Shown in pieces: positions 30,172 through 37,880 of a DNA stretch of 64,000 nt. A program made the translations under genes and the position numbers. The stretch comes from Stackebrandtia nassauensis DSM 44728 (GTDB taxonomy: Bacteria > Actinomycetota > Actinomycetes > Mycobacteriales > Micromonosporaceae), in the NCBI RefSeq assembly GCF_000024545.1, contig NC_013947.1:5022001-5086000 (forward strand), written 5' to 3'. The notes below the pieces were generated by a model. That model did no database searches and had not been told where the DNA came from. It worked only from the letters and a program-made list of their open reading frames with translations. The first letter of the stretch is position 1. Each line of letters opens with the position of its first letter.

Positions 30172-32346
30172 GTGGGAATCAGCTTCGCTCAGCTCCGTAA
30201 CCTCGACACCTCGAAACTCACCACCGCCGCCGACACCGCCGTGGCGGTCGGCAAAGACATGGAATCCCGCGCCGGTGACATCGTCGACGCCGCCAAGAAC
30301 GGCAACGGTTCCGACTTCTGGAATGGCGCGGACGCCGACGCCCAGAACGCGCTCCTCAATACCTTCCCGGCGCCCCTGAACGCTGCCGGGAGCATCTTCA
30401 AGTCCTCGGCGGGCACCATCGACACTCTCGTGACCGAACTCGAAGCCGCCAAGTCCGACATCGAGACCGCGATCTCGTCCTACCCGCGGTTGATCGTCGG
30501 CAACGACGGCAGCGTCACCTACCCGCCCACCAACAGTGCCGAAGACGCGCAACAGATGCAGGCCCAGGCGCAGGACCTCGCCGCCAAACTGCGCGCCGCC
30601 GTCGACCGCGCCAACACCGCCGACACCACCGCGTCGTCCCAGTTGGCCGCCAACGACACCGGCGCCGGAAAACCCGTCCAGGTCCGGCTCCCCGACGGCT
30701 CGTACTACCTGACCACCGGCGACGGCAACAACAAGGTCAAGGTCACCAACGACGCCGACGGCAACCTCGTGGTCACCGTCGACGACAAGGAGTTCAAGTA
30801 CGACAAGGGCACCAACCTGACCCTCAACAGCGGCAAGGGTGACGACGAGATCGACGTCGACAAGAGCGTCGACAACAACCTCACCCTCGCCACCGGGGAC
30901 GGCAAGGACACCATCACCGACCACGACTCCAAGGGCAACCGCACCTTCGTCACCGGGGAAGGCGACGACACCGTCGCCACCACCGGCGACAACCGCAACA
31001 TCTACACCGAGGGCGGCAACGACTCGGTCAAGGCCATCGGCGACAAGAACAACCTCGCGGGCGGCGGCGGAGACGACAACATCGAGACCACCGGCGGCAA
31101 GGTCTTCGGCGGCGACGGCAACGACACCATCAAGGCCGGGGACCACGACAACCCGTTCTACCGCGACAAACCCGAACACTCCACCGACATCTACGGCGGC
31201 GCTGGCGACGACAAGATCACCGGCAGCGACCAGAACGAGACCATCGTCGGTGGCGGCGGAGACGACGAGATCAGCGGCCGGGGCGGCACCGACATCATCT
31301 CCGGCAACAAGGGCAACGACGAGATCTACGGCAACGCCGGAAACGACAACATCGCGGGCGGCGACGGCCGCGACTACATCGACGGCCAGGACGGCGACGA
31401 CCACATCACCGGCGGCGCCGACAACGACACGATCTACGGTCTCGACGGCCGCGACATCATGTCGGGCGACGGTGGCGACGACTACCTCGAAGGCGGCACC
31501 GGCAACGACGACATCAACGGCGGTGACGGCAAGGACGTCGTCTCCGGCGGTCGCGACAACGACTTCCTCGAGGGCGGCAAGGGCGACGACACCATCTACG
31601 CCGGACACGGCAAGGACCTCATCGACGCTGGCGAGGGCACCGACAAGGCCTTCGTCCAGGACGAGGACTACGTCGATCCCGACAAGGACGACAAGGTCCA
31701 GAAGGTCGAGGTCAAGGACACGAGCTTCATCGACGTGGAGGGCTCGGAGGAGTTCAAGGACCGCATCCGCGCCGACCTCGACATGTACGGGGCCTCCCCC
31801 ACCGGTCACCACATGATCGACGCGCTGCGCAACCAGGTCTCGGAGTCGTCCAACGACTGGCTGCCCGGCGAGGACGACATCACCATCAGCGAGTACGACA
31901 AGGACAACGGCTCGGCCTACCCGTACCCGTGGATCGTCGGCGACGCGTCGGTGCCCAGCCCCGACGAGATCTTCAACGACAACCCGCACATCAAGGTCAA
32001 TCCCGAGTTCCACCTTGACATGCCCAACGACGGCGACGGCCGACCGTCCACAATCCTCTACCACGAACTGTCGCACGCGTATGACCGCATGAACGACGGC
32101 GTCGACCACACCCCCTACTCCGACGCCGACCAGCCCGACTCCATGTACAACGACGACGGCGACCTGGAAGGGGTGCCCAACGGCGAACGCGCCGCCGCCG
32201 GGCTGCCCATCGACCACGACAACAACCCGGCGACCGACCCGATCCAGGACCCGAACCAGCCCTACCAGGTCACCGAGAACGGCCTGCGCGAGGAGATGGG
32301 CCTGCCGCTGCGTCCGACCTACGGAATCCCGACCCAGCCGAACTAG
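30172..32346 (+). CDS. Putative secreted effector: WxG-like N-terminus, RTX-like repeats, M91 (NleD-like) metallopeptidase
   Basis: A 724-residue acidic protein in three parts. Residues 1-160 are all-helical with a W-x-G turn (W50-N-G52) between two helices, as in type VII secretion substrates; there is no signal peptide. Residues 215-490 hold many Gly/Asp nonapeptides (GGAGDDKIT, GGGGDDEIS, GGTGNDDIN, GGKGDDTIY), the calcium-binding RTX pattern. Residues 540-724 match the M91 effector-peptidase domain: 'STILYHELSHAYD' (H631, E632, H635), followed by 'GERAAAGLPID' with a probable third-ligand Glu at 672. NleD-type enzymes cleave host kinases; a bacterial rival or eukaryote could be the target here. 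I start at GTG 30172, where the helical domain begins; a TTG at 30151 is an alternative. No obvious immunity gene is adjacent. The antisense frame is a shadow. Confidence 0.85.
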   Translation: MGISFAQLRNLDTSKLTTAADTAVAVGKDMESRAGDIVDAAKNGNGSDFWNGADADAQNALLNTFPAPLNAAGSIFKSSAGTIDTLVTELEAAKSDIETAISSYPRLIVGNDGSVTYPPTNSAEDAQQMQAQAQDLAAKLRAAVDRANTADTTASSQLAANDTGAGKPVQVRLPDGSYYLTTGDGNNKVKVTNDADGNLVVTVDDKEFKYDKGTNLTLNSGKGDDEIDVDKSVDNNLTLATGDGKDTITDHDSKGNRTFVTGEGDDTVATTGDNRNIYTEGGNDSVKAIGDKNNLAGGGGDDNIETTGGKVFGGDGNDTIKAGDHDNPFYRDKPEHSTDIYGGAGDDKITGSDQNETIVGGGGDDEISGRGGTDIISGNKGNDEIYGNAGNDNIAGGDGRDYIDGQDGDDHITGGADNDTIYGLDGRDIMSGDGGDDYLEGGTGNDDINGGDGKDVVSGGRDNDFLEGGKGDDTIYAGHGKDLIDAGEGTDKAFVQDEDYVDPDKDDKVQKVEVKDTSFIDVEGSEEFKDRIRADLDMYGASPTGHHMIDALRNQVSESSNDWLPGEDDITISEYDKDNGSAYPYPWIVGDASVPSPDEIFNDNPHIKVNPEFHLDMPNDGDGRPSTILYHELSHAYDRMNDGVDHTPYSDADQPDSMYNDDGDLEGVPNGERAAAGLPIDHDNNPATDPIQDPNQPYQVTENGLREEMGLPLRPTYGIPTQPN

Positions 32347-32350
32347 CCCG

Positions 32351-33319
32351 CTACGGGAACAAGATGTCGCCGTAGGCCGCCAGCGACGGCGTCGCCGCGC
32401 TCGACAACTGGTAGACCGGCTGCTGATCCGGAGCCAGCGCGTTCCCCGTCGCCGGATCCTGCCAGGTCGAGCCCGCCTGCGGTCGTCCCGCGTACACCCG
32501 GTAGCCGCCACCGACCCATACCGCGAACGGATCCGCCGAGCCCCAGGTGCCGTAGTTCGGCCGGTTGCCGGGCTGGTTGGTGACGACGAACTCCGGGCCC
32601 CAGCTGTGACCGTGATCCGTTGAGACGGAACCGAACAGCCCGCCCCCGCCCGGCTTGACGAACGTGACCATCAGCTTCGCGGTCCCGAAACTGGGGAAAC
32701 CCACCAGACTGGGCAGACCCAGGCACTGGTGCGGCAGGACGACCCGGTTGTCGAGGTCGAAGTTGAACCCGTCGCTCGACCAGGCCATGATGATGCTGTC
32801 GCCGTCCCTGGTGAGCAGATAGATGTCGGCGGTGTGCGAGTTGGACATGTAGATCCCGTTGACGCCGTACGGAAGTCCACTGAACAGCGCCCCGGCGTTC
32901 TCCCACTTCTGGCCGTCGTGGATCGCGTGGTAGATCTTGGGATCGGGTTGGCCGTAGTTGTCGAGGTGCCCGGCCCAGTACAGGTGCAGCCGATCGCCCT
33001 TGGCGATGAGACAGGGCCGATTCGCCGTCTGGTTGAACCTCATCTCGGGGTCGAGGACGTTGGCCACCGGTGCCCACGTGTTGCCGTCGAAGCGGGTCCA
33101 CCAGATGCTGCGGTCCGTGGTTCCGCTCGCGAACACACCGCCGTAGACCATGTAGAGCTGGTCGTTGAAGACCGCCAGCCACGGCCCCGCTTTGGAGTTC
33201 GCACCCGGGACCTCGTTCATCCCGTTCCAGTTGTTGCCGTCGTAGGTTCTCGACCACCAGATGCGTTGGTCGTCGGTGTGATCGTGGGGAGTGAATCGTC
33301 CGGCCATGTACAACGGCAT
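32351..33319 (-). CDS. Beta-propeller (sialidase/BNR-like) protein without signal peptide
   Basis: A 322-residue all-beta protein with repeated 'IWWSRTYDGNNWN', 'IWWTRFDGNTWAP', 'IYHAIHDGQKWENA' and 'VSTDHGHSWGP' units. The last is a canonical Asp-box (S-x-D-x-G-x-x-W). The repeat count fits a six- or five-bladed propeller like sialidases and glycan-binding lectins. Catalytic Arg/Glu/Tyr of true sialidases cannot be assigned by eye, so it may be a lectin. It starts MPLYMAGRF with no signal peptide, behind a GAGGAGG ribosome site. Its stop lies 4 bp from the stop of the effector-like gene facing it. Confidence 0.78.
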   Translation of the reverse strand: MPLYMAGRFTPHDHTDDQRIWWSRTYDGNNWNGMNEVPGANSKAGPWLAVFNDQLYMVYGGVFASGTTDRSIWWTRFDGNTWAPVANVLDPEMRFNQTANRPCLIAKGDRLHLYWAGHLDNYGQPDPKIYHAIHDGQKWENAGALFSGLPYGVNGIYMSNSHTADIYLLTRDGDSIIMAWSSDGFNFDLDNRVVLPHQCLGLPSLVGFPSFGTAKLMVTFVKPGGGGLFGSVSTDHGHSWGPEFVVTNQPGNRPNYGTWGSADPFAVWVGGGYRVYAGRPQAGSTWQDPATGNALAPDQQPVYQLSSAATPSLAAYGDILFP

Positions 33320-33437
33320 CTCTGCCTCCTCAAGGCTTCTCCGATTTGAGCGTATGGCCGCCCGTTGTGACGCACAACGTAATTACCCCGCTGCCCTGTG
33401 TCGGATTTCGGCGTGCCAGTTGCCGATTTCCGACAGA

Positions 33438-33454
33438 TAGTGCATGATGCACTA
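33438..33454. promoter_or_regulatory. PadR operator, perfect 8-1-8 palindrome
   Basis: TAGTGCAT-G-ATGCACTA, followed by a further half site TTGCACTA at 33462-33469. It lies 31 bp upstream of the PadR start codon and overlaps the expected promoter, so autorepression is likely. Confidence 0.72.
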
Positions 33455-33485
33455 AAGCATCTTGCACTAGCATCGGAGGCGAGAC

Positions 33486-34076
33486 ATGGCGGGACGCAGA
33501 ACCGGACCGGACCTGGTGGCGCTCACCGTCCTGGCCATCCTCAGCCGAGGCCCCCGGCACGCGTACGACCTGCACCGCTTCATCGTCGACACCCACAAGG
33601 ACTACGTGACCGGCCTACCCCGCAGCCTCTACCACGCGGTCGCCCGACTCGCCGACGACGGCCACATCGCCCCCGTCGAGACCAGCCGCGCCGGACGCCG
33701 TCCCGAGCGCACCGTCTACGAACTGACCGCGACCGGCGAAACCGAACTGACGCATCGCCTCCAAACGCTGCTGACCACGATCGGCCGCGACACCACCGGC
33801 TTCGTCGCCGCGCTGTCGCTCATGGGCGGCCTGCCCCGCGAGACCGCCGCATCAGCACTTCGCGAGCGGGCCGCGGCACTGCGCACCCGCGTCGAAGGCG
33901 CGAAACAAACGCTCGCGGACCTCACCGAACACGGCGTTCCGCGACTGCCGTTGCTGGAGCTCGAATACGAGCACTCCCGTTACGCGTCCGAACTGGACTG
34001 GGTCGAGCGGATCCTCGCCGACCTCCACAACGGAACCATCGACTGGGAGGTGCCACTGCCACCGACGACCGCATGA
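33486..34076 (+). CDS. PadR family transcriptional regulator
   Basis: A 196-residue PadR/Vir-type repressor. The winged helix 'LTVLAILSRGPRHAYDLHRFI' with 'LPRSLYHAVARLADDGHIAPVE' and 'TVYELTATGETELTHRLQTLL' is diagnostic. A C-terminal coiled-coil (about 125-185, 'RERAAALRTRVEGAKQTLADL') mediates dimerization. A GGAGG ribosome site precedes the ATG. It is the first gene of a possible three-gene run with the SnoaL-like and SRPBCC genes, though 133 bp separate it from them. Phenolic or drug-like ligands are usual for the family; the ligand here is unknown. Confidence 0.92.
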   Translation: MAGRRTGPDLVALTVLAILSRGPRHAYDLHRFIVDTHKDYVTGLPRSLYHAVARLADDGHIAPVETSRAGRRPERTVYELTATGETELTHRLQTLLTTIGRDTTGFVAALSLMGGLPRETAASALRERAAALRTRVEGAKQTLADLTEHGVPRLPLLELEYEHSRYASELDWVERILADLHNGTIDWEVPLPPTTA

Positions 34077-34209
34077 CGGTCGGTGCGGGTGCTGCAACAC
34101 CCGCACCGACCCACGATCCGAACTCGCACCGCACGGCGGCGCAGGTGTCCGTGATTCGCTCGATCGCGACCCTAGCCGATCCGTCGTGCCCACCCATACG
34201 GAGAAAGCT

Positions 34210-34614
34210 ATGGAAACCCCGATCAACCAGACCCTCACCGAGCTCAACGACTCCTGGAACCGCGGCGACGCCGAGGCTTACGCGGCGGTGTTCACTCCCG
34301 AAGCCGACTACATCACCTTCTTCGGGCAGCGCCTGCGAGGACGTCAAGCCATTGAGGACACGCACCGCTTCCTCTTCGAGGGGCCGCTCAAGGGCTCGCG
34401 AATGACCGACAGCGGCGAGCCCACCATCCGCATGCTCAGCCCCGACGTCGGCTTCGTCATCGCGGTCGGCGGCGCCATCCTCGACGACGGCACCTCGCTG
34501 CCCGACGACCGCGTCTCGATCGTCAGTCTCACAGCGGTCCGCGACGGCGACCGCTGGCGGTTCGCCTCGTTCCAGAACACCCGCCGCACCCAGCCGCCGG
34601 GAGCACCCCGATGA
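34210..34614 (+). CDS. SnoaL-like / DUF4440 (SgcJ/EcaC family) protein
   Basis: A 134-residue cone-shaped alpha+beta barrel of the NTF2-like superfamily: 'INQTLTELNDSWNRGDAEAYAAVFTPEADYITFFGQRLRGR' is the typical helix-strand opening, and 'VSIVSLTAVRDGDRWRFASFQNTR' the closing strands. SgcJ/EcaC proteins occur in biosynthesis and stress contexts and bind small aromatic molecules; activity is not established. The ribosome site GAGAAAG precedes ATG 34210. It overlaps the next gene by 4 bp (ATGA), so the two are translated together. Confidence 0.88.
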   Translation: METPINQTLTELNDSWNRGDAEAYAAVFTPEADYITFFGQRLRGRQAIEDTHRFLFEGPLKGSRMTDSGEPTIRMLSPDVGFVIAVGGAILDDGTSLPDDRVSIVSLTAVRDGDRWRFASFQNTRRTQPPGAPR

Positions 34615-35069
34615 AGCCCAAGTTCGAAGCCACAGCCATCCTCGAACTCCCGCTCGCGCAAGCCGAAGCGGCCATCCTCGACGTCAGGACGGGGCCGCCC
34701 GGCCAGGGCCACGTATGGCTACTGGGCGACACCACCGGAGCCGTAACCGGTGGGCCGCAACGCTTCACGGCGATGCTCGGCAACTACCGGCTCACGGTGG
34801 ACGTCGACCGCGAACGCCGAACCATCGCCACCCAAGGCGGCTGGTGGTACCGAGGCGAGTACGCCCTCGAACCCGCCGGACCCCACACGCGCGTGACCCA
34901 TCGCGTGTACAACGTCGCGGGCCCAGCCACCCGCTGGGGAGTGCCGCTGGCCAACCGGCTGTTCATCGGCTTCCAGGCCCAGACCCGCGCGTCGTTCGCC
35001 GACACCGTGCGCGACATGGGAAAGCGCTTGGGGTGCCGAGTCTCGCTGCCCGACCCCGTCGCGACCTGA
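34611..35069 (+). CDS. SRPBCC-like hypothetical protein
   Basis: A 152-residue single-domain protein: 'FEATAILELPLAQAEAAIL' and 'TAMLGNYRLTVDVDRERRTIATQGGWWYRGEYALEP' look like strands of a START/SRPBCC-type ligand-binding fold, ending in a helix 'LFIGFQAQTRASFADTVRDMGKRLG'. No catalytic residues are obvious. It overlaps the DUF4440 gene by 4 bp and is convergent with the phosphotransferase gene, with a long hairpin at the junction. It probably acts with the DUF4440 protein under PadR control, which is inference from gene order. Confidence 0.72.
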   Translation: MKPKFEATAILELPLAQAEAAILDVRTGPPGQGHVWLLGDTTGAVTGGPQRFTAMLGNYRLTVDVDRERRTIATQGGWWYRGEYALEPAGPHTRVTHRVYNVAGPATRWGVPLANRLFIGFQAQTRASFADTVRDMGKRLGCRVSLPDPVAT

Positions 35070-35080
35070 ACTCGCGGCCC

Positions 35081-35118
35081 GCGCTGGCGGCACTGGGCTA
35101 GCCCAGTGCCGCCAGCGC
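35081..35118. terminator. Bidirectional terminator hairpin covering phosphotransferase stop
   Basis: An 18-bp perfect stem, 35081-35098 with 35101-35118, and only TA between the arms. It lies 11 bp after the SRPBCC-like stop and contains the last codons and stop of the convergent phosphotransferase gene. Confidence 0.82.
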
Positions 35119-36108
35119 CTTGGCCAACAGCTCCTCGTGCACCTGTGGCAACGGCGGGGGCTCGTCGTGCGTCATGCCAAGCTTGTCCACAAGCAACGTC
35201 ACCTCGGCCGCCGGATGGTACGTCGCCCCCGCCAAGTCCTCCCACAGCGCCGTGAACTGCATCGCGGGCTCGAACCCGCACTCCTGCAACAGTTCCAGCC
35301 GACACCAGCCCACGTCTATCGACGGCGGGCCCGCACAGGCCGACTGCCAGTCCACGACGCCGCTGACCTTCCCGCCCCGCCACAACACGTTCCCCGGGTG
35401 ATAGTCGCGGTGGATCAGCACGCTTGGCTCACCGACCGGCCGCTGGAACAGCTCCAGCGCCCGCTCCCACAGCTTCGGCCGCCGCAACCACGGCGGCGGC
35501 TCATACCGTTCCGGCTCATAAGCTTCGAACGCCGCGACGCCGTCAGCCCAAGCCCCCGCCGGTGAGCCGCCACCGTCGGGGCTAGGCAAGGCCGAGCCCG
35601 CCGCAGCCGAACCAGCCCGTGCACCGTCAACACCAGGGCTCGACCCAGCCGCACCAGCCTCGCCACCCGCTCTTACCGCGTGCAGCACCGGCAACACCTC
35701 CGCCAAGCCCCGCAACCAGTTCTCCTCGTGCGGCCGCCACACCGGCCGCCCCGGCAGTCGCTCCATCAACAGCGCGGGCACATCGGGCCCACCATCCGCC
35801 GCCCGCCGCTTCAGCCCGTCGCTGCCCAGCAGTCGCGGCGTTGGTAGCTCCACATCGTCCAGCAGCCGCAGCACCACGTCCTCGCGCTCCACAATGTCCG
35901 GCACATCGTCCAGCACCTCCGACAGCACGTACCGCCGCAACACCGCCTGCCGCGTTCTCCCGTCCGCCAACCGCAAGCTCAGCTGATGCACCGCCGAGGT
36001 CATCCCGCCGGTGAACGCCCGTACCCGGGTCACCTCCCCGCCCAGCACGCGCTCCGCCCACGCAAGCGCCGCTCGTGGGGGTCGCTCCCGCTGCACTTCC
36101 ACGCCCAA
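35098..36108 (-). CDS. APH-family phosphotransferase with low-complexity insertion
   Basis: A 336-residue kinase of the APH/choline-kinase group. The catalytic loop is 'IHRDYHPGNVLW' (H-x-D-x-x-x-x-N) followed by 'GVVDWQSACAGPPSIDVG' with the metal-binding Asp, so it should be active. Between residues about 150 and 195 an Ala/Gly/Ser/Pro stretch (GAAGSSPGVDGARAG...) interrupts the helical region. The DNA there contains a 17-nt word also found in an intergenic patch at 11524-11540, so it looks like a repeat inserted in frame. The start is TTG 36108 or the GTG two codons later, behind AGGAGTGAGG. The C-terminal codons lie in a terminator hairpin. Confidence 0.84.
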   Translation of the reverse strand: MGVEVQRERPPRAALAWAERVLGGEVTRVRAFTGGMTSAVHQLSLRLADGRTRQAVLRRYVLSEVLDDVPDIVEREDVVLRLLDDVELPTPRLLGSDGLKRRAADGGPDVPALLMERLPGRPVWRPHEENWLRGLAEVLPVLHAVRAGGEAGAAGSSPGVDGARAGSAAAGSALPSPDGGGSPAGAWADGVAAFEAYEPERYEPPPWLRRPKLWERALELFQRPVGEPSVLIHRDYHPGNVLWRGGKVSGVVDWQSACAGPPSIDVGWCRLELLQECGFEPAMQFTALWEDLAGATYHPAAEVTLLVDKLGMTHDEPPPLPQVHEELLAKALAALG

Positions 36109-36123
36109 GCCTCACTCCTGTCG

Positions 36124-37365
36124 TCAGTGCGCGGACAACCCCGCGGCCCGGTCCCGAAGGTAACGCTGTTGTGGACGGTTGGTCGCCCGCCGGGCCGCCG
36201 CGAGATACTCCTCACGCGCCGCTTCCTTCTCCCCCAGCCGTTCCAGCAGATGCGCCCGCACCGCCGAAAGCCGGTAGTCCCCCGCCAACCGTTCCCGCCC
36301 GCGCAGCTCCTCCAACCGCCGCAGGCCCTCCCGCTCCCCGTCGGCCATCGCGACCGCTACCGCGTGGTTGAGCTCCACCATCGGGTTGTCCCAGATGCGC
36401 AGCAGCAGCTCGTACAGCGCTTTGATCTGCGCCCAGTCGGTGTCCTCGGCCGAGGCAGCCTCGTCGTGGAGCGCGGCGATCGCCGCCTGCAACTGGTACG
36501 GCCCCGTGGGCCCCACCGGCAGCGCCCGGGTGATGAGCTCCGTTCCCTCAGCGATCGCGTCGGCCCTCCACAGCGATCTGTCCTGCTCGGACATGGGAAT
36601 CAGCGCCCCGTCGGGTGTCGCGCGGGCCGGGCTTCTCGCGTCGGTGAGCAGCATCAGAGCCAGCAGCCCCGAGACCTCGCCGTCGTCGGGCACGAGCTTG
36701 TGGACGGTTCGTGCCAACCGGATGGCCTCGGTGGCCAGTTCGACGCGTTGCAGTTCACCGCTGGATGTGCTGGCGTAGCCCTCGTTGAAGATCAGGTACA
36801 GCACGTGCAGGACGGCCGAGAGCCGCCCAGCGCGTTCGGTTCCGTCCGGCATCCGGAACCGCGCGCCGCTGTCGGCGATGGTCTGCTTGGCGCGGGTGAT
36901 GCGCCGCGTCATCGTCGACTCGGGAACCAGGAACGCCCGCGCGATCTCGGCCGTCGTGAGACCACCGACGGCTCGCAGGGTCAGCGCGATCTGCGAGGCG
37001 GTGCTCAGTTCCGGGTGGCAGCACAGGAACAGCAGCACCAGCGTGTCGTCGGCGGCGACCTGCGGCTCGTCGGCGGCGGGCGCCAGCCGGTCCGCCGAGA
37101 TCGTCCACTGTGCTACTTGGTCTTCGCGTCGGCGGCGGGCCTGTTCGGCGCGCAGCAGGTCGGTCAATCGCCGCGACGCGACCGTGATCAGCCAACCGCG
37201 CGGGTCCCGTGGCTCGCCCTCGGCGGGCCATCGGGTCGCCGCCGCCAGCAATGCTTCCTGGACGGCGTCTTCGGCGAGCGCGAAGTTACCGTAGCGGCGC
37301 ACGACGGCGCCGAGGACCCGGGGCGCGAGGTCGCGCAGCAGGTCCTCGGCGTGGCGGCCCGTCAT
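36124..37365 (-). CDS. RNA polymerase ECF sigma factor, ECF42-type (DUF6596)
   Basis: A 413-residue sigma factor. Region 2 is 'RVLGAVVRRYGNFALAEDAVQEALLAA' with 'PRDPRGWLITVASRRLTDLLR', and region 4 'ALTLRAVGGLTTAEIARAFLVPESTMTRRITRAK' gives the -35-binding helix-turn-helix. A long C-terminal extension (about 190-413) with TPR-like helices ('PYQLQAAIAALHDEAASAEDTDWAQIKALYELL') defines the SigJ/ECF42-like DUF6596 group, where it replaces an anti-sigma factor. The ATG at 37365 is chosen because sigma region 2 begins shortly after it; the longer frame is a shadow. The DGPF-type YciI gene lies 38 bp upstream in the same direction, the usual ECF42 partner. Confidence 0.92.
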   Translation of the reverse strand: MTGRHAEDLLRDLAPRVLGAVVRRYGNFALAEDAVQEALLAAATRWPAEGEPRDPRGWLITVASRRLTDLLRAEQARRRREDQVAQWTISADRLAPAADEPQVAADDTLVLLFLCCHPELSTASQIALTLRAVGGLTTAEIARAFLVPESTMTRRITRAKQTIADSGARFRMPDGTERAGRLSAVLHVLYLIFNEGYASTSSGELQRVELATEAIRLARTVHKLVPDDGEVSGLLALMLLTDARSPARATPDGALIPMSEQDRSLWRADAIAEGTELITRALPVGPTGPYQLQAAIAALHDEAASAEDTDWAQIKALYELLLRIWDNPMVELNHAVAVAMADGEREGLRRLEELRGRERLAGDYRLSAVRAHLLERLGEKEAAREEYLAAARRATNRPQQRYLRDRAAGLSAH

Positions 37366-37403
37366 CGGCGGGTCCGGGTCGGTGCCGTGTCGGCCGCCAT
37401 CGG

Positions 37404-37796
37404 CTACAGCTCCGGGGCCGGTTCGTCGCCGAGGACCGGGCGGACATACACCGCCGTGTCGTGCCCGGGTGCCCGCGCCAGCCGAGCCGCGATCTCGGTG
37501 GCACGGTCGAAGCTGTCGCACTCGACCATCCAGTACCCGGCGAGCACTTCCTGGGTCTCGGCGTAGGGGCCGTCGGTCACGACCGGGACCCCGTCCTTCA
37601 GGACGACCTGCCGGGTGTGGACCGGTGCGGCCAAGCCGACCGCGTCGATGAACTCGCCGGACTTCTCCAGATCGGCGTTCATGTCCGTCATGGCCTTCTC
37701 CAGCCCGGCCTGGTGCTCGTCTCTCCAGCTCGGGTCGTCCCCGAACATCTGGTCGTAACCCTGCTGCGAGGCGTGGACCAGGATCATGTACTTCAT
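37404..37796 (-). CDS. YciI/DGPF family protein, ECF42 partner
   Basis: A 130-residue ferredoxin-like-fold protein: 'MKYMILVHASQQGYDQMF' starts the first strand, and 'DGVPVVTDGPYAETQEVLAGYWMVECDSFDRATEIAARL' carries the D-G-P-(F/Y) motif after which the DGPF family is named. These proteins are nearly always encoded beside ECF42 sigma factors and are among their strongest targets in characterised actinobacteria (family knowledge). ATG 37796 follows an AAAGGGAAA ribosome site. The enzymatic role is unknown; an Asp/His pair is typical of YciI hydrolases. Confidence 0.9.
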   Translation of the reverse strand: MKYMILVHASQQGYDQMFGDDPSWRDEHQAGLEKAMTDMNADLEKSGEFIDAVGLAAPVHTRQVVLKDGVPVVTDGPYAETQEVLAGYWMVECDSFDRATEIAARLARAPGHDTAVYVRPVLGDEPAPEL

Positions 37797-37880
37797 CGGT
37801 TTCCCTTTCGCCGTTGTCGAGCCTGTCACCCCATAGGTCGAAGCCGGACGGACCGGACCGGACACGCCGCCGAAAATTTC

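Noticed and set aside
30172-32346. Classical type I-secreted RTX toxin
   Set aside because: No adjacent ABC/membrane-fusion genes, a Gram-positive context and a W-x-G N-terminus make a type VII-like route more likely.
30088-32511. 807-codon open frame on the minus strand opposite the M91 gene
   Set aside because: It is Val/Gly/Asp-repetitive because it mirrors the RTX-type repeats, has no ribosome site or domain, and the plus strand carries a coherent three-domain protein.
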